50,106 nucleotides of DNA from a virus. How positions within the stretch are numbered: the first letter of the stretch is position 1; each line of letters opens with the position of its first letter. Positions 28,189-37,097 of the stretch are shown piece by piece. The position numbers and the translations under genes were made by a program. Below the pieces are notes generated by a model. It did no database searches and was not told where the DNA came from. It saw only the letters and a list, made by a program, of their open reading frames with translations. The stretch is taken from positions 1 through 50,106 of the IMG/VR virus record IMGVR_UViG_3300027754_000138, one strand, 5' to 3'.

Positions 28189-30432
28189 ATGGCTAAAAAA
28201 GAACCAATATATCGAGGGCTTGCTGAATTAACAGTACAAATTGAAGATGTTAGTAGTGCTTCTCCTAATTATTTTAAAATAGTTAATTTACCAACTGAAT
28301 TTACTGCTGGCCAAAATATATTTAAATTTCGAGGTAATCCTAGCTTATTTAACGAAAATTCAATAGTATATGTAGAAATTTTAGATTCTAATAACGAGCC
28401 TATATATCATGAAGTTGAATTAGATGAAGAGTCTGATCCTAAAGCTGCAGTAGTTGTCGTATACATTAATCAAGACACTGCTCCGGGGCCCGCAAAAATA
28501 ATTCTTTGTACCACTGCGTATAAAGACATTAATAACAATGCATTAGATACTTCAAAAATTAATGTACGATGGACTGGAGCTGTATATATAGATGTTTCAA
28601 GAATTAATCCTGCAGAAATTGTTTTTAGTAAATTACCAACTATTAACATTACTAATTCAACAGGGTCGTATGTTAATTATGGATACGCTTTAGGAGAAAG
28701 AGTAGTATCACAATCAGTAACTGGGTTGCGATATATATTTAGTGGAAAAACACCAGTACTTATTACTGGTTCAAATTGCACAATTGGATTTACTACTAGC
28801 TCTTTATATGCCAGTGTCGATATACCATTTACTTCAGGATCAAGCTATTATCCAAGTATACCTGGAACTGTAGCTACTTTATTTCCATCTCAATCCACTC
28901 AAATATATAAATCAAATATAGTTGGATTCAATGGCAAAGGCATAGCGTATTTACAAACGCCTATGACATTTGAATTGGTTAATGACAATACTTTATATAG
29001 ACCTAGCTCTGTAAATATAATCACTGCATCAATTAATTATACACAACAAAATTCTTCAGGAGCCGCAACTGAAAATACATATAATTTTGCTACTGTATTT
29101 TTTTCAGGACTGACACCACAAATTGGCATTGTTGCTAAAATACGATCATATTATAAATCTACAGGTATAGGCGAATATATACTTTCAAATGAAACTGACA
29201 TATTAGATCAGTCTACAGAATTAGGATTTACTGTAGATGTAGTAACAGCTTCTTTTGCACTTCCAACAATACAAAGAAATGATCGAATAGATTTCAAATT
29301 TGAATTTGTTAATCCTATAGGACTTGTTTCAAAGCAGTATGTAGAATCTTTAAATAATTTATATTTAGGTGGAAATACATACATTGGAGGAGATGATAAT
29401 TTACTAACAGGTTCGTTATTTGTAGCAGGAGCAACTGGTACTGGAGTTGAAATAACTGGTAAAGGATCTTCTGCTATGGTTAGATCTATAGGATATCAAG
29501 GATTTCAAAATGCAATTACATATGGAGGTCAATATTCTGGATTTGTAATTTATTCTGGATCTGTGCAAGCTATTTTAGGAGCGGCAGAATCATATTCAGG
29601 AGTAGGTTTAGAGCTAGTAGCTAATTCTTCTTCATATTTCAAATACGCCACTGCTAATGGCGGAGTGCTTGATGTTAAAACAAACTCATTCTTTTTAGGA
29701 AATTCGTCTTCATATATAGCGTCATTAAACGCATCAATGTCAATATATTCAAGCAATTTTACCTTAACACCTAAAGGTGATGTAACTGCATCTGCTATTT
29801 TAGTAACAAAAAATCCTGTTGGGTCCAATCCACAAATAATGATTGACACTAATAATGGTATTTTAGACGCTACAAATTTAGGTAGAACTATATATAGCAG
29901 TGCAACAGAATATGTATATGGACCTGATGCGACTGCTCGAGCAAATACATATTACTGGAGTGGGTCAAACATTGAAATTCCATTTCAAGGATTGAAAAAT
30001 GAATTTCGATATACAATTTACTTTCAACAACAATTAACGACTGATACTAGTGACAGTGATTTTGCTCGATCTGGGCTGCGCGCAAGATTGTATGCTATAA
30101 ATTCCGGATCTAATGCATATGACACTTGGTCTTTAATTAGCACTAAAGCTGTAACACCTTTAGAAATAAATTCTGTAGCAACATCTTCAAATGCTATACA
30201 TTCTGAAGATTATTTAGAATCTACTAGAAGAATTGACGTGTCAGGATCTTTAAATGCATATAACGGTAAAATGTTAAAATTCGTAATTGATTTTTCATTG
30301 TTTAATTTTAGCGCCGGTACCTACTCAGCAGTAACAGCTAAATATAAACACATTAATATAATCGGGTCTCGTGGTTTAATAGCAGCGCGAGCTGGATTTG
30401 ATACAGTAATTAATAGCCCACCAACAGCATAA
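28189..30432 (+). CDS. Fibre-like virion structural protein
   Basis: A 747-residue beta-rich protein. The N-terminal ~150 residues (YRGLAELTVQIEDVSSASPN, VYVEILDSNNEPIYHEVE) form a conserved head domain seen in structural proteins of T4-like marine phages, probably for attachment to the virion. The rest is Gly/Ser/Thr/Asn-rich with repeated short strands. It contains no recognised enzymatic motif. It lies apart from the main tail block, after the recombination nuclease, and has its own promoter motif. A long tail fibre part or whisker-like role is likely but unproven. Confidence 0.65.
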   Translation: MAKKEPIYRGLAELTVQIEDVSSASPNYFKIVNLPTEFTAGQNIFKFRGNPSLFNENSIVYVEILDSNNEPIYHEVELDEESDPKAAVVVVYINQDTAPGPAKIILCTTAYKDINNNALDTSKINVRWTGAVYIDVSRINPAEIVFSKLPTINITNSTGSYVNYGYALGERVVSQSVTGLRYIFSGKTPVLITGSNCTIGFTTSSLYASVDIPFTSGSSYYPSIPGTVATLFPSQSTQIYKSNIVGFNGKGIAYLQTPMTFELVNDNTLYRPSSVNIITASINYTQQNSSGAATENTYNFATVFFSGLTPQIGIVAKIRSYYKSTGIGEYILSNETDILDQSTELGFTVDVVTASFALPTIQRNDRIDFKFEFVNPIGLVSKQYVESLNNLYLGGNTYIGGDDNLLTGSLFVAGATGTGVEITGKGSSAMVRSIGYQGFQNAITYGGQYSGFVIYSGSVQAILGAAESYSGVGLELVANSSSYFKYATANGGVLDVKTNSFFLGNSSSYIASLNASMSIYSSNFTLTPKGDVTASAILVTKNPVGSNPQIMIDTNNGILDATNLGRTIYSSATEYVYGPDATARANTYYWSGSNIEIPFQGLKNEFRYTIYFQQQLTTDTSDSDFARSGLRARLYAINSGSNAYDTWSLISTKAVTPLEINSVATSSNAIHSEDYLESTRRIDVSGSLNAYNGKMLKFVIDFSLFNFSAGTYSAVTAKYKHINIIGSRGLIAARAGFDTVINSPPTA

Positions 30433-30457
30433 TAATATATTAATTAATTAAAATATA

Positions 30458-30467
30458 GATATTTATT
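30458..30467 (+). promoter_or_regulatory. Putative late promoter motif GATATTTATT
   Basis: GATATTTATT lies 13 bases upstream of the ATG at 30481. Confidence 0.55.
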
Positions 30468-30480
30468 ACAAAAGATAGAA

Positions 30481-30753
30481 ATGGCAATTTCAAATTTAAC
30501 AACTCAGTATATATCCGCATCGTTTCAAAGCTTAATGCAAGTCTCAAGTTCCGGGCTGATATATAATGGCATAGGAACACAAATAACTACTTTAACTGGA
30601 TTTAATTTAATTGGAAGTGTTACTGGGTCTGCTACTACAGTTACAACTAACGTTCCTACTACACCAGTTTCCGGATCGATATATTTTAATACTAGCACAG
30701 GATATTTGTATATTTACAATGGCACTAGTTATAAATCAAGTTCGTTTAGTTAA
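30481..30753 (+). CDS. Small fibre-tip-like protein
   Basis: A 90-residue Ser/Thr/Gly-rich protein. The C-terminal part (GSIYFNTSTGYLYIYNGTSY) is the beta-strand pattern common at the ends of phage tail fibres and capsid decorations. It lies directly after the fibre-like protein, so it may be a fibre tip or a decoration protein. Only one base separates its stop from the next start at 30755. Confidence 0.6.
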   Translation: MAISNLTTQYISASFQSLMQVSSSGLIYNGIGTQITTLTGFNLIGSVTGSATTVTTNVPTTPVSGSIYFNTSTGYLYIYNGTSYKSSSFS

Positions 30754-30754
30754 C

Positions 30755-32551
30755 ATGATAAAAAATATAATAGCGATATATCCTGGTCGGTTTCAGCCTT
30801 TTGGTCAACATCACGCTACGGCATTTAAATGGTTTCAAAAAGAGTTTGGAGCTGCCAATGCTTACATTGTAACTTCAAATGTCGTGCAACCCCCAAAGAG
30901 CCCTTTTTCTTTCAAAGATAAGCAAGATATAATAAGACAATATGGTTTCGACGATCGACTTGTACAGGTAAAGAATCCATATAAATCGGAGGAAATTTTA
31001 AAGCAACTCAATCCTAAAGACACTGCAGTTGTGTTTATGGTAGGAGCAAAAGATATGACTGAAGATCCTAGATTTAAAATAGGAAAAAAAGTAAGTGGAG
31101 GTGATTCATATTTTCAAGATTATAAAAAAAACAAATCCAATTTAAAAGGATTTGATAAACATGGTTATTTAATAGTAGCTCCACACGTTCAAATAAATAT
31201 TCCTGGATATGGAGAAATGTCAGGTACTACATTAAGAAAAGTTTTAGGAGCTAAAAAACCTAGATCACAAAAAATAGAACAATTCAAAGCTATATTTGGT
31301 TGGTATGATAAAAAAACTTCAGATATGGTATTTAATAAATTAGAATCAATGAGCGAATCAACTTTATTTTCCAAACAATGGTGGGAAACTTCTTTAGATT
31401 TAAATGAAGATAAAAAAGATCCATGTTGGACAGGATATCATCAAGTCGGAATGAAAAAGAAAGGAGCTAAAAAAGTTCCAAATTGCGTTCCAGAACAAAT
31501 TGAAACTGAATCTATTTTAAAAGAAGGAGGCGCTGGAGGGCATATGGCTCATCCATTTAATATTGATTGGGTAAACACAGGAAAAGATTTAGTAACTGTA
31601 TTTCAGCAATCTATAAATTATTTAAAAAAAGGGCCTGCATCTGTTAAAATAGACGGAGTCAATGCTTCTATTCGATTAATTACATTAGACAATAAAAAAG
31701 TTTATGTAATGGATAGAGGTTCTAATAAACCATTAGATGTTAAAGGTATTACCAAAGCAGAATTAACAGATCGATTCGGAGCTGGACATGGAATGATTAC
31801 TGTAGGTGGTAAAGTATTAGATATTTTCAATGATTCCATACCAGCTTGCACTCCTGCATTGAAAAAGTTAGGATTATGGGACAATCCAAATATTCTATTT
31901 AATATAGAGTATGTAGCAGGATCAACAAATGTTCTAGCTTATGATAAGAATTTCCTAGCAGTGCATGGCTTATTAGAAATAGAGCAAGTAACTCCAACTA
32001 AAAGAGCTACTAAAGAAAAATCATATAATAAAGCTGCAATGCAAGATTTGCTAAATAATTTAGCTCCTGTAGCAAATAAAAATGGATATGAAATTTTAGG
32101 ATCTATACCAACTACATTAGATGGAGCTCCAGATTTACAATCAGAATTAAATACAAAATATACTGTTGTTTACACAGCTGCTGATAAAGAAACTAAAACT
32201 CTTTCTCAATGGTTAGCTAAAGCAAAAGTACCAACTTCAAGTATTAAAACTATTGACGGTAAAACAATATCTGCTTTATCTAAAGAAGTTTTAATTAAAA
32301 TATCAGATAGCATACCATTAGATGAATTCATAGAAAATCCTGAAGATAATCAAGATGCCGTAGATGGATATATTATTTATTTAGCTACTATGAAATTAGG
32401 AGATGCTATATTAGATAAATTATCTTCTCCGCTAGGCCCTGTTAGTGAGCATGAAGGAATTGTAATTAGAGATAAAACAATTTATTCTAAACCTTTTAAA
32501 ATAACCGGTAAATTTATTTTAGGTGGATTGGCCAGTACTTTTAGAAAATAG
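30755..32551 (+). CDS. Adenylyltransferase (NMNAT-like) fused to an ATP-grasp-independent ligase-type nucleotidyltransferase
   Basis: The ATG at 30755 was chosen because it gives MIKNIIAIYPGRFQPFGQHH directly, the start of the fold; the frame stays open upstream but that part overlaps the previous gene. Of 598 residues, ~1-195 form a HIGH-type nucleotidyltransferase (GRFQPFGQHHATAF at 11-24, SGTTLRK at 156-162), as in NadM/NMNAT or cytidylyltransferases. Residues ~260-598 carry ligase motifs: KIDG with Lys298 as the likely adenylated residue, FNIEYVAGS (382-390), EGIVIR (567-572) and Lys-rich PFKITGKF. A Cys-Trp linker (PCWTGYHQVGMKKKG, 223-237) joins them. This combination could link NAD or nucleotide metabolism to nucleic-acid ligation or repair; the substrates are unknown. 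Confidence 0.75.
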   Translation: MIKNIIAIYPGRFQPFGQHHATAFKWFQKEFGAANAYIVTSNVVQPPKSPFSFKDKQDIIRQYGFDDRLVQVKNPYKSEEILKQLNPKDTAVVFMVGAKDMTEDPRFKIGKKVSGGDSYFQDYKKNKSNLKGFDKHGYLIVAPHVQINIPGYGEMSGTTLRKVLGAKKPRSQKIEQFKAIFGWYDKKTSDMVFNKLESMSESTLFSKQWWETSLDLNEDKKDPCWTGYHQVGMKKKGAKKVPNCVPEQIETESILKEGGAGGHMAHPFNIDWVNTGKDLVTVFQQSINYLKKGPASVKIDGVNASIRLITLDNKKVYVMDRGSNKPLDVKGITKAELTDRFGAGHGMITVGGKVLDIFNDSIPACTPALKKLGLWDNPNILFNIEYVAGSTNVLAYDKNFLAVHGLLEIEQVTPTKRATKEKSYNKAAMQDLLNNLAPVANKNGYEILGSIPTTLDGAPDLQSELNTKYTVVYTAADKETKTLSQWLAKAKVPTSSIKTIDGKTISALSKEVLIKISDSIPLDEFIENPEDNQDAVDGYIIYLATMKLGDAILDKLSSPLGPVSEHEGIVIRDKTIYSKPFKITGKFILGGLASTFRK

Positions 32552-32561
32552 TATATTTATT
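32552..32561 (+). promoter_or_regulatory. Putative late promoter motif TATATTTATT
   Basis: TATATTTATT directly follows the stop codon of the ligase fusion and lies 9 bases before the ATG at 32571. A 5-bp inverted repeat (ACTTT at 32537-32541, AAAGT at 32565-32569) frames it. Confidence 0.5.
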
Positions 32562-32570
32562 AATAAAGTT

Positions 32571-33203
32571 ATGACAAAGTTACAAAATATAAAAGCCATT
32601 CGACAAATGTTAGATGGTACCCATAAGTCGCAGACTAAAAAAAATATTGGGTTTAATAGTAATAAGGTTGAACAAAAACGTGAAGTTGGAGAAACGTGGA
32701 AAGACGTTCATGGAGTTGAGTGGGAACAAAGAAATGGATTTAAAATTCAAAAAGGTAAACTTGATGAATTACGTGAAATGCTAGCAAAAACAAGAATGCC
32801 AGCAGAATGTCCTAAATGTAACCAACCAATGACAAAACGATTAGATAAAAAGTTTTGGGCATTGGAAAAACATTGTTTTGATTGTCAAATAGATTTTGAA
32901 CATAAACTTCATATTGAAAAAAAATACGAAGTGTATGAAAAACAAAAAATGTTAGCTAATGCTGAAGCTTGGTTAAAAGAAGCAGAAGCAGAAGCAATGG
33001 AAATAGTAGAAGCATTTCGAAATCCATTGACGTATGTTAATTCAGACGGAACTACTGAAGTTTGGACTGGAGCTGTAAGTAAAGAAGAAATGGCAGATAA
33101 AATTGAAAATGAATTTAAACTATTTAAAGAAAATTTTATAAATAAATTGAAGCAAGATAATTATGAACCCGAAAGTATCGAAAGAGTTAAAGAAAGCAAC
33201 TGA
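32571..33203 (+). CDS. Zinc-ribbon-containing hypothetical protein
   Basis: A 210-residue protein. The ATG at 32571 is preferred over an in-frame ATG at 32523 that would overlap the previous gene, because it follows the promoter motif and the usual AAAGTT context. Two CxxC knuckles (CPKC and CFDC, about 20 residues apart near residue 85) form a probable zinc ribbon, with flanking parts GETWKDVHGVEWEQRNGFK and a Glu/Ala-rich helix. Similar uncharacterised proteins occur in marine T4-like phages. No function can be named. Confidence 0.7.
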   Translation: MTKLQNIKAIRQMLDGTHKSQTKKNIGFNSNKVEQKREVGETWKDVHGVEWEQRNGFKIQKGKLDELREMLAKTRMPAECPKCNQPMTKRLDKKFWALEKHCFDCQIDFEHKLHIEKKYEVYEKQKMLANAEAWLKEAEAEAMEIVEAFRNPLTYVNSDGTTEVWTGAVSKEEMADKIENEFKLFKENFINKLKQDNYEPESIERVKESN

Positions 33204-33519
33204 AGACCTTCAAGCTAAAATGCTTGAAATGCAAACTGAAGAAGCTAAAATGCTTAAACTTAAAACTGCATTTGTTAACGAGTCTGATCCTGTAAAGCGT
33301 GAGAAGTTGAAAAAAGCTTTGATCGTACAACACAAAATACTTAAAGCTGTAGAAGCCGCTGCTGATAAAGCAGATGTTAATTTCCACAGTATTTTATCTT
33401 CAGAGCCTGAAGAAGATGTTCAAGATTTACTTGATCATAAACTTCAAGAGCATGTAGTTAGAATGAGAGTTCGTAAAATAGTTAAAGAATCTATCAAATC
33501 ACTTAAAAGAAAAAAATAA
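33163..33519 (+). CDS. Helical hypothetical protein
   Basis: A 118-residue, Lys/Glu-rich, almost wholly helical protein. The ATG overlaps the end of the preceding gene by 41 bases; a shorter start inside (Met19 or Met22) is possible. The C-terminus, VRKIVKESIKSLKRKK, resembles the (L/I)xE-containing leaders of neighbouring genes. Its stop overlaps the next start (TAATG). Function unknown. Confidence 0.6.
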   Translation: MNPKVSKELKKATEDLQAKMLEMQTEEAKMLKLKTAFVNESDPVKREKLKKALIVQHKILKAVEAAADKADVNFHSILSSEPEEDVQDLLDHKLQEHVVRMRVRKIVKESIKSLKRKK

Positions 33520-34178
33520 TGATTAAATTAAAAGATCTTTTAAATTTAAAAGAAGCTGTTGAAAAAGTTAAACCAGAATACACTCAAGAAGCTGTGTTTA
33601 AATTCTTTGATAAAAATAAAAAGAAATTAAAAACTCTTGCTGATAAAGATGAGTGGGATGAGTTTTATGAACTAGCTTTTATGGAATTTGCCGAAGGCGA
33701 TCAAGATATGATTGCAACGGCTATGAACAATGCAGCTTTACAAGCTGGATGGTTTGAAAACAATGTAGAAGATTATCGTCAAAGTGAAGCTGAATTAGAT
33801 ATGATGGCAAATGGCACCAAGCAACAACAAAAAGGTGTTGACACTGCTGCGTATGATAAAAAAGCAAAAACTCCTAAAAATACAAAAGAAGATTTAGTTC
33901 AACCACTTAAAGAACTAAAAAAAAAGATAGAAGAAGCTGAGTATCAAGGCAGAAAAGTAAATTTAGGAAAACCATTTTATACACCCGGCGGTCCTAGAAA
34001 GCGAGCTGTTTATGTTAAAAATGAAAAAGGAAATGTAGTTAAAGTAGGCTTTGGCGAACCAGGAATGAAAATTAAAAAAGACAATCCTGCACGAAGAAAA
34101 TCGTTTAGAGCTAGACATAACTGTGAAAACCCAGGACCTAGATGGAAAGCTAGATATTGGTCATGTAGAGCTTGGTAA
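33519..34178 (+). CDS. Putative internal head protein with repeat module and conserved C-terminal basic domain
   Basis: A 219-residue protein with the leader MIKLKDLLNLKEA. Residues ~22-79 form a ~57-residue module also present twice in the protein at 36564. The C-terminal ~75 residues (GKPFYTPGGPRKRAVYV, then KSFRARHNCENPGPRWKARY) form a very basic, Cys-containing domain that recurs, to my recollection, in many marine T4-like phages and some eukaryotic viruses, with unknown function; the basic character suggests DNA contact. The leader suggests packaging into the prohead and cleavage by gp21. The assignment is inference from leader and context. Confidence 0.65.
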   Translation: MIKLKDLLNLKEAVEKVKPEYTQEAVFKFFDKNKKKLKTLADKDEWDEFYELAFMEFAEGDQDMIATAMNNAALQAGWFENNVEDYRQSEAELDMMANGTKQQQKGVDTAAYDKKAKTPKNTKEDLVQPLKELKKKIEEAEYQGRKVNLGKPFYTPGGPRKRAVYVKNEKGNVVKVGFGEPGMKIKKDNPARRKSFRARHNCENPGPRWKARYWSCRAW

Positions 34179-34190
34179 TATTATAATAAA

Positions 34191-34214
34191 ATGATAAAAT
34201 GATAAAATGATAAA
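34191..34214 (+). repeat. Triple ATGATAAA octanucleotide at a gene start
   Basis: Three tandem copies of ATGATAAA. The first two ATGs open 3-codon frames (Met-Ile-Lys-stop), each stop overlapping the next ATG as ATGA; only the third (34207) continues into the gene. Confidence 0.9.
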
Positions 34215-36561
34215 ATTAAAAACGTTAATACTTGAAGCTGATACTGCAACTATTGCAGCAAATCTTAAAAAAGCTTATATGGCCGGACCAGCAGCAATGC
34301 GTGCATATTTAGACGGGCCAGAAGGTTCTTCTGAAGAAGCTAGAGCTTTATTACAAAAGCAAGCTGCTGATAATGACGGAGATGCTGCAGATGATAAAAT
34401 CACTATAGGTAAAGGCAGTGGCGCTGCAATGGGCTTTCAGCCAACTCAAAATCAAATTGATTTAATGCAGTCAATGTCTTATCCATTAGGTTCAACCAAA
34501 ACATTTTTACAAGCTATAGACAACCCAACAGCTGCAGGTATTGTTACTTCAGGTAAATTAATTATTGATGGTCATCATCGATGGTCTGGAATGATAGGCA
34601 TTGGCGGAGACGCTGCTCAAGTAGATAGTACGGACATTCAATGGCCAGGAAAAAATACCAATCAAATTCTTGCAGCAGCTCAATTAACAATAGCAGCTAA
34701 ATTAGGTGGTACTCAAAAAACTCCATCTCAAAGTGCAGAATTTAATACAAATATTTTAGGGGAGCCCGCAGATAAAATTACTAAAATGATAATGGCTAAT
34801 CTAGGAAAACGAACAGACAAAAACGCTCCTGGTCCATTGCTTAACAGACGAATGTGTTATGAGATTCTTAAAGATGCAAGTATACTTGCAAAAATTAATA
34901 AATGGTCTGGAGGCTCTGTGCAACCACTAAAAGAAATTAGTTTAAAACAAAAAAAAGCTGGTGAGAAAGCAGTAGATGAATTAAGATTATCAATTGCACA
35001 AAAAGTAGCAGAAAATTTAGCAGCACTACCAAAAAATGACAATGCTCCCGCTCGCGCAGATATGCCTCAATTTGATGATAAAGTCGGTGGGCCGAAACCA
35101 GATACAGTCAAAAGTCCTTTAGAAGCTGGAGAATTTAATGTAACTCCACCTTTTGCAAAAGAATCTATTCAAAATAAAAAAACAATATTAACTAAAAATA
35201 CAATGAAACAAAAATTAAAAATTTCAATTGCGGATCAAATAGCAACATTAAAAATGAAGCGTACTGCAAGAATTATTTCAGAATCGGAATATCAAAAACA
35301 AATTTATTTATTAGAAGCGGGTCCTAATACATTATCTACTTCTGAACCAATGGGTTTAGCAATTCTAGGAGCGCCGGCTGGCGGAAAAAGTTATACAATG
35401 AATAAAATAGCTGATTTAGCAGATGACCCTAGAATTTCATCAACTACAAAAAGCGGGCAAGATCTTACCGTAGATAAATTGCGAGCTGAATTTCAAAGTA
35501 AAACTGCTAAAGATCAATTAACAGGATTTGTACACGCATTTTATTTATTTAAAGAAAAAGCTAAACAAAATCCAGAACAATTTGCAAAATGGTTTGAAGA
35601 TATTAGCAAAATGTGGACCACTACATTAGCAAAATCATTACCAGAGCTTAAAATTACTGTTAGTAATGATAAATTAATGTTTGACGGCAAAGATTCTATA
35701 GATAATTTAGATATGTTAGATAAATTAGACGCTGAAGCTACGATTTCAAAATTAGATTCATATAATGATTATAAGCGTGTTGTAAGATATTTTCAATCTG
35801 TAAAACAAGCAGATGCTATTGATAAACAATTAAATATGTCTTATGACGAAGCTGGAGATGATCCAGGAAAAATTGTTGCTAATATGGATACATTACATAA
35901 AAAACAATATGTTACAGATGTTTTTTTAATTCATCCAACAAATATAGCTACTAATTTAATACAAAATTTTTATAGAGTTGTAATGGGAAATGACGGAGGT
36001 CGAGATTCTAGTGGCGCTATTATAACAGCATTTAATGATATTGAAAAATCAAAAAACATATATGCTGATAATGCTGAGGAAGTTATAGATGTAACTTCCA
36101 AGAATTTAAGTTCGGTTTCTAAAACATTAAAAAATGCAACAGTTGTTGATGATGCTGAAAATGGTGATAAACCTATAGATGTATTTGTAACTGTAGCTCC
36201 AATGGAGCCAGAAGAAGCATTTACGACATTTATAGGTAAATTAGATGATGAACAAAAAATAGTATTTAAAGCTTTATTAAAATATAGTGTTAAAGCATTG
36301 CAAGGTGTTCCAGCAAATGCTGTTAGTGTTATAAATAATTTAACTAGCAATCTTAAAGATTCTGAAGCTTTAGATATTTTAAAAAAAGCGGCTGCTGGTG
36401 AATTAAAAAACGTTTACCAACATGCACATGGAGGCGTTACAGACAAATTAGTTGCAAAAGCTACTACATTATTTAAAGAATCTAAAAATCGTATATTGAA
36501 TGATTTAGAAACAATACTTCAAGAATCTATTGCAACTTGGAAAAAGAATCGTCGTAAGTAA
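34207..36561 (+). CDS. ParB-like / P-loop kinase fusion, putative internal head protein
   Basis: A 784-residue protein with the leader MIKLKTLILEA. The N-terminal half holds a ParB/sulfiredoxin-type motif (IIDGHHRW, residues 119-126, with flanking GKL strand), and the C-terminal half a P-loop (GAPAGGKSYT, 388-397) of the zeta-toxin/polynucleotide-kinase type. Between them lies YLLEAG (366-372), matching the (L/I)xE|A form of gp21 cleavage sites, so the chain could be cut into two enzymes in the prohead. Its neighbours with the same leader support packaging with the DNA. Possible targets include host nucleotides, peptidoglycan precursors or proteins; none can be read from the sequence. It starts in the unusual octamer repeat. 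Confidence 0.65.
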   Translation: MIKLKTLILEADTATIAANLKKAYMAGPAAMRAYLDGPEGSSEEARALLQKQAADNDGDAADDKITIGKGSGAAMGFQPTQNQIDLMQSMSYPLGSTKTFLQAIDNPTAAGIVTSGKLIIDGHHRWSGMIGIGGDAAQVDSTDIQWPGKNTNQILAAAQLTIAAKLGGTQKTPSQSAEFNTNILGEPADKITKMIMANLGKRTDKNAPGPLLNRRMCYEILKDASILAKINKWSGGSVQPLKEISLKQKKAGEKAVDELRLSIAQKVAENLAALPKNDNAPARADMPQFDDKVGGPKPDTVKSPLEAGEFNVTPPFAKESIQNKKTILTKNTMKQKLKISIADQIATLKMKRTARIISESEYQKQIYLLEAGPNTLSTSEPMGLAILGAPAGGKSYTMNKIADLADDPRISSTTKSGQDLTVDKLRAEFQSKTAKDQLTGFVHAFYLFKEKAKQNPEQFAKWFEDISKMWTTTLAKSLPELKITVSNDKLMFDGKDSIDNLDMLDKLDAEATISKLDSYNDYKRVVRYFQSVKQADAIDKQLNMSYDEAGDDPGKIVANMDTLHKKQYVTDVFLIHPTNIATNLIQNFYRVVMGNDGGRDSSGAIITAFNDIEKSKNIYADNAEEVIDVTSKNLSSVSKTLKNATVVDDAENGDKPIDVFVTVAPMEPEEAFTTFIGKLDDEQKIVFKALLKYSVKALQGVPANAVSVINNLTSNLKDSEALDILKKAAAGELKNVYQHAHGGVTDKLVAKATTLFKESKNRILNDLETILQESIATWKKNRRK

Positions 36562-36563
36562 CA

Positions 36564-37097
36564 ATGATTAAGCTAGTAGATTTATTAAAAGAAATATCTG
36601 AAGATTCCTATCGCTTAAGTAATGAAATAATTGAAGTGCGTACTGCAATTCAAAAATTCTTTAATGATAATAAAATTACTTTAAAAGCGTTTGTAGATGA
36701 AAATAATTGGAATAATTACTATAATATGGCTATAAAAGATTTTCCAAATTTTAAATCTAGTGATATTGTTCAAGCAATGGGTAATCAAGCGCAAGGAGAA
36801 AATTGGTATATTAAATTACCAATTCCAGTATTAAATATGAATACAGGCCCTGCAAATAAACCATTTTTAAACATTGACATTAACAGTGATGTTTTAGAAA
36901 TTAACGCTGCTGTAGACGATTGGGTTAAAAAAAATAAAAAGCAATTAACTAAATTAGCTGACGAAAATAACTATAAAATGTTTTATCAATTAGCAAAAGA
37001 TAAATTTCCAAAAGCACAAGAAGATAAATTAGTATATGCAGTTAATATAGCCGCAATTACTTACGATATACATTATGAAATTTCAACCGAAAATTAA
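36564..37097 (+). CDS. Putative internal head protein with two repeat modules
   Basis: A 177-residue protein with leader MIKLVDLLKEISE. It consists mainly of two copies of a ~57-residue helical module (about 24-82 and 112-168), with the shared pattern NK-x2-L-x2-L-AD-x2-x-W/Y-x-x-F/Y-Y-x-LA and A-x-x-N-x-A near the end; a third copy is in the protein at 33519. The gene lies 2 bases after the ParB/kinase gene, and its TAA stop is followed directly by the next ATG. Function unknown; packaging into the head is inferred from the leader. Confidence 0.65.
   Translation: MIKLVDLLKEISEDSYRLSNEIIEVRTAIQKFFNDNKITLKAFVDENNWNNYYNMAIKDFPNFKSSDIVQAMGNQAQGENWYIKLPIPVLNMNTGPANKPFLNIDINSDVLEINAAVDDWVKKNKKQLTKLADENNYKMFYQLAKDKFPKAQEDKLVYAVNIAAITYDIHYEISTEN

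Noticed and set aside
30611-30754. Longer N-terminus for the adenylyltransferase-ligase protein
   Set aside because: The upstream part of the frame overlaps the small fibre-like gene and has no domain sense; the fold begins exactly at the ATG at 30755.
32523-32570. Upstream ATG for the zinc-ribbon protein
   Set aside because: It lies inside the preceding gene and before the promoter motif; the ATG at 32571 has the usual AAAGTT context.
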